Below the pieces are notes generated by a model. The model did no database searches, had not been told where the DNA came from, and saw only the letters and a list, made by a program, of their open reading frames with translations. Positions 1-6,310 of a stretch of DNA of 6,310 bases are shown here, one piece after another. A program made the position numbers and the translations under genes. Origin of the DNA: Chitinispirillaceae bacterium (lineage in GTDB: Bacteria > Fibrobacterota > Chitinivibrionia > Chitinivibrionales > Chitinispirillaceae); the NCBI GenBank assembly GCA_016926315.1, contig JAFGOU010000533.1, forward strand, positions 1 through 6,310, read 5' to 3'. Each line of letters begins with the position of its first letter. The first letter of the stretch is position 1.

Positions 1-1183
1 CGGTTGCCGACCTGGTCGTGGTTTTGTGAAAAGACCACGAAGCGGCAGGGCGGCAGATCCGCAACGCTGTTGCCGTGGCGCCGATCACGGAAGCGTGAGT
101 ACCGGCCGGAGTAGACGAATCCTTCGGCAATGGCAGTGACGATCTGCGCGCCTTCGCCGAAATCCCCGTAGTAGCCCTTCCGCTCCCCGGTAAAAAAGGC
201 GTGGAGCGCGTGATGGAAGTCGTCGCTCCATTGGGCGTCGAGGCCGTATCCTCCCGCGTCCCGCTGCCGCACGAGACGGGAGTCGTTCAGATCGCTTTCC
301 GCAATGAGAAACCTCCTGAACCGTGAATCGCGGTTATAGGCTTCCACGCGCTCGGCAAGCTCCTGGAGGAGGTGTTTCGCCGAAAGATCGATGATCGCAT
401 GCACCGCGTCGAGCCGCAGGGCGTCGATATGGAAACAGTCCAGCCAGTACAGCGCGTTGTGAATGATGTATTCCCGCACCGCGTCGCTTCCCGCATCGTC
501 GTAATTGACCGCCCAGCCCCAGGGCGTGCGGTATTTTTCCTGCGTAAAGTACGGACCGTATTCCCAGAGGCAATTGCCTTCCGGCCCGAGATGATTATAC
601 ACCACGTCAAGCACCACGGCCAGCCCCTTCGCGTGGCAGGCGTCCACCAGCCGTTTGAGCTCCTCGGGTCCGCCGTAGGAGTTCTGCACGGCAAAGGGGA
701 AAGCGCCGTCGTATCCCCAGTTGCGGCTCCCGGGAAACTGCGCCACGGGCATCAGTTCCGCGGCGGTGACCCCGAGAGTGACAAGGTGGTCGAGTCGCTC
801 GATAACGCCGTCGAAGGTCCCTTCAGGGGAAAAGGCGCCGACGTGCAGTTCGTAGATGAGGTACTGATTGAGCGGGAGGCCCTGCCATGCGCTGTCGCGC
901 CATCGGTAGGCTGAATGATCGACAACGGCCGAGGGTCCATGGACACCGTCGGGCTGGAAAAAAGAGGCCGGGTCGGGACGCTCGATGGTACCGTCGAGCC
1001 GGTAACGGTAGCGCGTTCCCGGCGATATGTTGTCTGCCGTCACGTGCCAGCAGCCGGCATCGGTTTTTTCCATGGGCACCACTCTTCCCGGCGCTTCACC
1101 GATGACCAGCGTCATGGTTTTCCGTTGCGGCGCCCACACCGTAAAAGCGCAGCGATTATCGCCGAGGAATCGCGCTCCTCTGT

Positions 1184-1187
<4 letters not shown>
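1..1187 (-). CDS. treZ: Maltooligosyltrehalose trehalohydrolase (TreZ), 3' end cut by window edge
   Basis: TreZ hydrolyses the alpha-1,4 bond next to the terminal alpha,alpha-1,1-linked disaccharide of maltooligosyltrehalose and releases trehalose in the cytoplasm. The frame is open from the ATG at 1187 to base 1 (395 codons). This is about two thirds of the usual 580-620 aa, so the C-terminal part lies outside. Seen in the translation: an N-terminal CBM48-like beta domain with FTVWAP (residues 15-20); YELHVGAFSPEGTF from residue 112, typical of TreZ; region I DVVYNH (194-199); region II LRLDAVHAI with the nucleophile Asp260; ESDLND with the acid/base Glu297; and QNHDQVGN with the third acidic residue Asp391. 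The start overlaps the treX stop as ATGA, and AAGGGAG sits 6 nt upstream, so translation is probably coupled to treX. No frameshift or internal stop was found when all 395 codons were translated. A branching enzyme (GlgB) is the nearest alternative, but the motif set fits TreZ better. Confidence 0.95.
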
Positions 1188-3367
<2,180 letters not shown>

Positions 3368-3381
3368 GAGAGCGCACCTCA
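3368..3381 (-). promoter_or_regulatory. Ribosome-binding site that decides the treX start
   Basis: The minus strand reads ATGAGGTGCGCTCTC directly before the ATG at 3367. GAGGTG is a good Shine-Dalgarno match with a 7-nt spacer. It overlaps the alternative upstream ATG at 3382, whose own upstream sequence (CAGCAGCA) has no purine-rich site. This favours the downstream start. Confidence 0.7.
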
Positions 3382-3427
3382 TTGCTGCTGTAGTGGTTGA
3401 AAATAGAACGTATAGACGGTAGAAGGT

Positions 3428-3448
3428 ATCTGCGGAGCCGCTACAGAT
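3428..3448 (-). other. Stem-loop in the predicted treX leader
   Basis: On the minus strand, arms ATCT and AGAT flank an inner stem GCG/CGC with loop GCTC and a 3-nt bulge (GTA) on the 5' side. It lies about 25-45 nt into the predicted leader and about 60 nt before the treX start. No T-tract follows, so it is not an intrinsic terminator. It could affect mRNA stability or be chance; no riboswitch family was recognised. Confidence 0.35.
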
Positions 3449-3480
3449 TTACCGACTTCACCGGCCTGGCACTTGAATAA

Positions 3481-3509
3481 AATATAGAGAATAGGCTCAT
3501 GCAGGTCAA
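3481..3509 (-). promoter_or_regulatory. Predicted sigma70-type promoter of the treX-treZ operon
   Basis: The minus strand carries TTGACC (3504-3509) as the -35 box, a spacer of exactly 17 bp (3487-3503) and TATATT (3481-3486) as the -10 box. Each hexamer matches the consensus at five of six positions. Transcription would start near 3474, leaving a leader of roughly 105-110 nt before the treX ATG at 3367. It is the best promoter match found in the intergenic region and faces the treX operon. Confidence 0.65.
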
Positions 3510-3561
3510 CCGTTTGTTGGTTTTTCTTGATAGGAATGCAAATGCGGCCAAAGAGGTATCA

Positions 3562-3586
3562 TTTTTATCGGGAAAAACGATAGAGA
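3562..3586. repeat. Small inverted repeat (hairpin potential)
   Basis: TATCG (3566-3570) and CGATA (3578-3582) are perfect inverted arms around a 7-nt purine loop. As plus-strand RNA the stem extends to about 9 bp by U-A and U-G pairs. No T-tract follows on the plus strand, so a terminator role is not supported. The function is unknown. Confidence 0.3.
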
Positions 3587-3674
3587 AACCATTACTAGCC
3601 CGTTAATCCCGGTATCCCGGAGGATGACCTTCATGAAAACCGTGAGTTGAATCAGGCCTCATAAAAAAAAGCGG

Positions 3675-3705
3675 GTGCCATGGCAGTCGCCGCATGCGGT
3701 ATATT
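3675..3705 (+). promoter_or_regulatory. Weak candidate promoter for the exported gene pair
   Basis: TATATT (3700-3705) is a good -10 hexamer, 33 bp before the ATG at 3739. The best -35 partner is GTGCCA (3675-3680), four of six consensus matches, at a long 19-bp spacing and inside the first palindrome. The match is weak. A promoter depending on an activator, or on another sigma factor, is as likely. Confidence 0.25.
3676..3699. repeat. Two adjacent perfect 10-bp palindromes, possible operator
   Basis: TGCCATGGCA (3676-3685) and CCGCATGCGG (3690-3699) are each perfect palindromes, 14 bp centre to centre. The second abuts TATATT (3700-3705), a possible -10 element for the plus-strand gene pair. 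The position fits a repressor-binding site, but the two palindromes differ in sequence and no known regulator motif was recognised. Confidence 0.35.
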
Positions 3706-3738
3706 CAATCATATTTGACCTTTCACAAAGGAGAGCGT

Positions 3739-4104
3739 ATGAAAAAGTTCCTTACCGCGGTCATCATCGGTTTTGTGTTGCTTGCAACCGGTTTTTTCCT
3801 CGGCATGTTCCTGGCAATGAAAAGCAACATCGCCTCGATCGAAATCGTGAACCGGTCCGACCGTTCCATAATGACCGCGACCGTAAGTCACGAGAAGGGG
3901 AGCGCAATCGCGGCCAATATAAAAAAGAACCACAAACAGCGCGTCCGGTTTTTCACCAGAGGGCTCAACAACTACTCCCTTAAAATCACCTTTGACAACA
4001 ATATGACGATCTATTCGGAAACCGGCCGGCCGGTAAAAAACGGCGATACGGTCAGGGAGATCGTCACGGATTCGACAATCACCGTAGAAAAACCACTCAA
4101 ATAA
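3739..4104 (+). CDS. Small membrane-anchored exported protein of unknown function
   Basis: 121 aa, not recognised as a named family. Residues 1-3 (MKK) and a hydrophobic stretch at about 4-26 form a single N-terminal transmembrane anchor or signal sequence. No clear signal-peptidase I site follows, so an anchor with the rest outside the inner membrane is the likelier reading. Residues 33-117 look like a small beta-rich domain: SIEIVNRSDRSI opens it, YSLKITFDNNMTIYS sits in the middle and REIVTDSTITVE ends it. It has no cysteine. The start at 3739 is chosen for AAGGAG 5 nt upstream. The in-frame ATG at 3694, 15 codons earlier, falls inside a palindrome, has no ribosome-binding site, and would place polar residues before the lysine-led hydrophobic segment. 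The next gene begins 33 bp downstream on the same strand, so the two are probably one operon. The role is unknown. Confidence 0.85.
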   Translation: MKKFLTAVIIGFVLLATGFFLGMFLAMKSNIASIEIVNRSDRSIMTATVSHEKGSAIAANIKKNHKQRVRFFTRGLNNYSLKITFDNNMTIYSETGRPVKNGDTVREIVTDSTITVEKPLK

Positions 4105-4137
4105 TCGTTCCCATCACCCTTAACAACTGGAGCGGTC

Positions 4138-4983
4138 ATGGAAATTACACGAAAAACAGTCCGGTTGATCGCCATTTTTGTTGTTGTTTTCGGCGCCCAC
4201 TATTCATTACCCGCGCAGACAGCCGCCATTTCGCCAGACAGCATACAAGTATCGGGGCTGATGGTTGCGGTACCGGGTACACCCAGGCCGGGTGACCTGG
4301 CTACGATATCACTATCGTTTAGAAACAAAAAAAAGACCCCCTTAACCCTTGACGCCAACGGCTTTTTTATCGGGTGCCGTCGGACAGGAGCAAATCGCGA
4401 CTTTGGCCACCAATTCAGGAATCAGATTATTCAGCCCGATGTGCCGATCAGTTTTTCGGCAGAAATAACCCTTGATTCGGCAGGCGTATGGGAGTTCTGG
4501 CCGGCATATCATATCGGCGGACACTATGGTCCTTATAAATGGCAGGTAAAGACCCTGACCGTAACCGCTGTCTCGATCCCCTCAACGGCATCGGCAAATA
4601 CGGCCCCGGCATCAACACCGGCTTCCAGTCAGATGGTAACCTCCCCACCGCAGACCTCGCCGCATTATGCGCTTCTGGAAGGTCTCAAATTGATTAAAGA
4701 AAACAAATTCGACGATTGGATATCGTTCTGGTGCAGCGCGCAGGACCTCTGTTTCAACGCGACGTCAATTAGTTCCCTCAAGAAATACGACCTCCCTGCC
4801 CTGGCGCGCCTGGCGCCGGATTTTTTGAAAAACAACGGAACAGCGATCCATGTTTCCCGCATCGAGGGAAATCCGCAAACAGACGTATTGGTAAAGATTT
4901 TCCTCCTCGGCAAAGCCGGCTCCATGCCGAAACCGTTCACCATGATCAAGCGCAACAACAGCTGGAAATTTTACCGTCTCTGA
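4138..4983 (+). CDS. Exported two-domain protein of unknown function
   Basis: 281 aa with an N-terminal signal peptide: basic start (MEITRKTVR), hydrophobic core at about 9-20, and likely cleavage near LPAQTAA (24-30). The mature protein should be periplasmic or secreted; no lipobox cysteine is seen. Residues about 35-145 look like an Ig-like beta sandwich: GTPRPGDLATISLSFRN resembles the opening strands of such domains, and GVWEFWP and KWQVKTLTV could be later strands. Residues about 146-175 form a Ser/Thr/Pro/Ala linker. Residues 176-281 form a compact C-terminal domain starting with a helix (HYALLEGLKLIKENKFDDWISFW) and ending in strands up to NNSWKFYRL; an NTF2-like fold is possible by pattern but unproven. 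Cys199 and Cys205 are close enough to form a disulfide after export. TGGAG lies 5 nt before the ATG. It follows the small anchored protein by 33 bp, suggesting joint expression. No catalytic motif was recognised. Confidence 0.85.
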   Translation: MEITRKTVRLIAIFVVVFGAHYSLPAQTAAISPDSIQVSGLMVAVPGTPRPGDLATISLSFRNKKKTPLTLDANGFFIGCRRTGANRDFGHQFRNQIIQPDVPISFSAEITLDSAGVWEFWPAYHIGGHYGPYKWQVKTLTVTAVSIPSTASANTAPASTPASSQMVTSPPQTSPHYALLEGLKLIKENKFDDWISFWCSAQDLCFNATSISSLKKYDLPALARLAPDFLKNNGTAIHVSRIEGNPQTDVLVKIFLLGKAGSMPKPFTMIKRNNSWKFYRL

Positions 4984-5131
4984 AGAAGACCGCGCGCCTA
5001 TTCTGCTACCATCGGTATTCACCATCGTAAAGAATGGTTATTCAGGCATGGTATCGAAACCGGTTGTAACAACTCCAAAGAATACGAAGGATCTATTAGC
5101 TGGCCATTTTGTTACAGGGGCGAATGTCCCG
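4984..5131. other. Convergent intergenic gap without a clear terminator
   Basis: This 148-bp gap separates the stops of the exported protein and mgtE. It contains an 8-bp inverted repeat, TGTAACAA (5065-5072) and TTGTTACA (5109-5116), 36 bp apart, and an ACCATCG direct repeat (5008-5014, 5021-5027). Neither strand shows a GC-rich hairpin followed by a T-tract. Transcription may end by Rho or further on. Confidence 0.4.
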
Positions 5132-6310
5132 TTACTTGAGCAGCGGTAAAAACAGCGATGCGAACCCGAGAAACGCGAAAAAGCCCATGACGTCGGTCAC
5201 GGTGGTCAGGATGATATTCGAGCTTTGCGCGGGATCAAAACCAAGCGCTTTCATGATAAGCGGGATAGAGGCGCCGGACAGACCGGCAAAAACCAGGTTG
5301 ACCAGCATCCCCAGGCCGATGACAAGGCCGAGATAGGGATTACCGTTCCAGATATAGGCAACCAGTGCGGTGACCGTGCCGATGAGGAGTCCGTTGATCA
5401 TACCGATCCATCCCTCCTTGAGGATCAGCCGGTAAACCTTGTTTTTCGGGATCTCCCTCATCACCAGTCCGCGCATTACCACGGCCAGCGACTGCGCCCC
5501 GGCGTTTCCGCCCTGACCCGCTACCACGGGGAGAAACACCGCGAGAATGGTGACCTTTGCGATCAGGTCTTCGAACATCCCGACCACCGCGGCCGCGATA
5601 AAAGCGGTGGCCAGATTGACATGAAGCCAGGGGAGCCGTTTTTTAAGGGAAAAGCCGATCGGAGAGAAGGTCCGTTCATCGCCGCCCGCGCCGAACATGA
5701 GCTGGAAATCCTCGGTCACCTCTTCCTGCATACCCGCAAGGAGCTGTTCCGCTTTTATGATGCCGAGAATGCGGTTCTGGCTGTCAACCACGGGCGCGGC
5801 AAAATACCGCCGTTTGGAAAATTCGTTCGCCGCGGCCTCCCGGTCCATGAATGAATGAAGGGAAAAAACCTCTTTCCGCGTGACGTTTTCAAGGGGCGCG
5901 TCTACGGAAGCAAGCATGAGATCGCGCATGTTCACCACCCCGACCAGCGTTTTTTCTTTGTCAACTACGTATACGTATGATGCCGGAAAACCCTTTTTCG
6001 CCAGGGAGCGGATTTTTTCTATCGCTTCCCCAACCAGCACATCCTTGTTAAAAGAAAGAAAATGGGTGCTCATGATGCGGCCGATGCTGTTTTCCGGGTA
6101 GGTAAGCGTGTCCCGGACCTGCGCTTTCAGGGAATCAGGCAGGTCTTCCATCAGGCGCGCGCGGGTCGCCTCGGGCAGGTGCATGAATATCATGGCGAAA
6201 AGCAGGGGATCGAGCTCCGAAGCGATGGAAATGAAAAATGCCGCGTCGGCGTCCTTGAGAAGGGCGGCCGCGAAATGCGTCTGCAGTTGCCTGACAATGC
6301 CTATTGACAC
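5132..6310 (-). CDS. mgtE: MgtE-type magnesium channel/transporter, N-terminus cut by window edge
   Basis: MgtE is an inner-membrane Mg2+ channel, gated by Mg2+ bound to its cytoplasmic N and CBS domains. The window holds 393 codons including the stop at 5132 (numbering from the edge). Residues 1-70 are the end of the helical N domain (ELDP, HLP repeats); YPENSIGRIMS (71-81) leads into two CBS domains, about 77-133 and 140-195, the second ending GIIKAEQLL. The membrane domain begins near 228 and has about five helices. PVVAGQGGNAGAQS (261-274) and LTTVTDVMG (368-376) are the conserved pore motifs; Asp373 matches the family's pore aspartate. The frame begins with GTG at the last base, but the N domain before the YPE motif is about 50-60 residues short of the family norm, so the true start probably lies beyond 6310 and this GTG is likely internal. 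It is convergent with the exported gene pair; nothing in the window shows its regulation. Confidence 0.95.
   Translation of the reverse strand: MSIGIVRQLQTHFAAALLKDADAAFFISIASELDPLLFAMIFMHLPEATRARLMEDLPDSLKAQVRDTLTYPENSIGRIMSTHFLSFNKDVLVGEAIEKIRSLAKKGFPASYVYVVDKEKTLVGVVNMRDLMLASVDAPLENVTRKEVFSLHSFMDREAAANEFSKRRYFAAPVVDSQNRILGIIKAEQLLAGMQEEVTEDFQLMFGAGGDERTFSPIGFSLKKRLPWLHVNLATAFIAAAVVGMFEDLIAKVTILAVFLPVVAGQGGNAGAQSLAVVMRGLVMREIPKNKVYRLILKEGWIGMINGLLIGTVTALVAYIWNGNPYLGLVIGLGMLVNLVFAGLSGASIPLIMKALGFDPAQSSNIILTTVTDVMGFFAFLGFASLFLPLLK

Larger units (their letters stand above)
3368..3738. other. Divergent intergenic region between treX and the plus-strand gene pair
   Basis: About 370 bp without a supported protein gene. 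It holds, left to right, the treX ribosome-binding site and leader, the leader stem-loop (3428-3448), the treX promoter (3481-3509), an A/T-rich inverted repeat (3562-3586), a tandem ATCCCGG repeat followed by a five-codon ORF (3606-3650), an A8 tract (3663-3670), two 10-bp palindromes (3676-3699) and the ribosome-binding site of the next gene. The stretch is visibly richer in A+T than treX. Confidence 0.6.

Noticed and set aside
372..914. 180-codon plus-strand frame opposite treZ
   Set aside because: The minus-strand frame over the same bases gives a continuous TreZ sequence with all catalytic motifs, so this is a shadow.
3368..3382. treX start at the ATG at 3382
   Set aside because: No Shine-Dalgarno sequence precedes it. 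The GAGGTG in this stretch is ideally placed for the ATG at 3367, where the conserved WPG region begins a few residues in.
3661..3690. Intrinsic terminator on the minus strand (palindrome followed by T8)
   Set aside because: The minus-strand stem is only GCG/CGC plus TGC/GCA with mismatches between, and no minus-strand gene ends here. It is kept only as part of the palindrome finding.
3694..3738. Longer N-terminus (15 more residues) for the small anchored protein
   Set aside because: The upstream ATG is inside a palindrome and has no ribosome-binding site. The ATG at 3739 has AAGGAG at good spacing and gives a proper lysine-led hydrophobic segment.
5112..5131. GGGGC-GAAT-GTCCC hairpin as the mgtE terminator
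   Set aside because: The stem is five pairs including a G-T wobble and no T-tract follows on the minus strand.
5225..5854. 209-codon plus-strand frame opposite mgtE
   Set aside because: It is highly polar, has no domain features, and lies fully antisense to the CBS and membrane regions of mgtE.

Overview
The window reads as bacterial chromosome, probably from a Gram-negative organism. Genes are dense, ribosome-binding sites are purine-rich Shine-Dalgarno types, and two products carry export signals suggesting an envelope/periplasm. No gene here fixes the phylum, so none is claimed. Sampled lines suggest about 58% GC in the carbohydrate genes and about 45-50% in the middle gene pair (estimated by eye, not computed).

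Left part (1-3367, minus strand): a trehalose-from-glycogen operon read leftward. First comes a complete isoamylase-type debranching enzyme (TreX/GlgX, 727 aa from the preferred start). Its TGA overlaps the ATG of treZ (maltooligosyltrehalose trehalohydrolase) in a 4-base ATGA junction. treZ leaves the window at base 1 after 395 codons, with all three catalytic acidic residues present. In this pathway TreX debranches glycogen, TreY (maltooligosyltrehalose synthase, not in the window) converts the reducing-end linkage to alpha-1,1, and TreZ releases trehalose. A good sigma70-like promoter (TTGACC, 17-bp spacer, TATATT; 3481-3509) lies about 110-140 bp upstream of the treX start.

Middle part (3368-4983): a divergent intergenic region of about 370 bp with several small inverted repeats, including two adjacent perfect 10-bp palindromes. 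Two plus-strand genes follow, 33 bp apart and probably cotranscribed: a 121-aa protein with an N-terminal membrane anchor and a 281-aa exported protein with a beta-rich N-terminal region, a Pro/Ser/Thr/Ala linker and a C-terminal domain. Neither could be assigned a function.

Right part (5132-6310, minus strand): an MgtE-type magnesium channel/transporter, convergent with the middle pair and cut by the right edge. It keeps part of the N domain, two CBS domains and the complete membrane domain with its conserved GGNAG and TD motifs. The 148-bp convergent gap has no convincing intrinsic terminator.

No tRNA, rRNA, CRISPR array, insertion sequence or phage gene was recognised. The most open questions are the function of the exported gene pair and the role of the twin palindromes in front of it.
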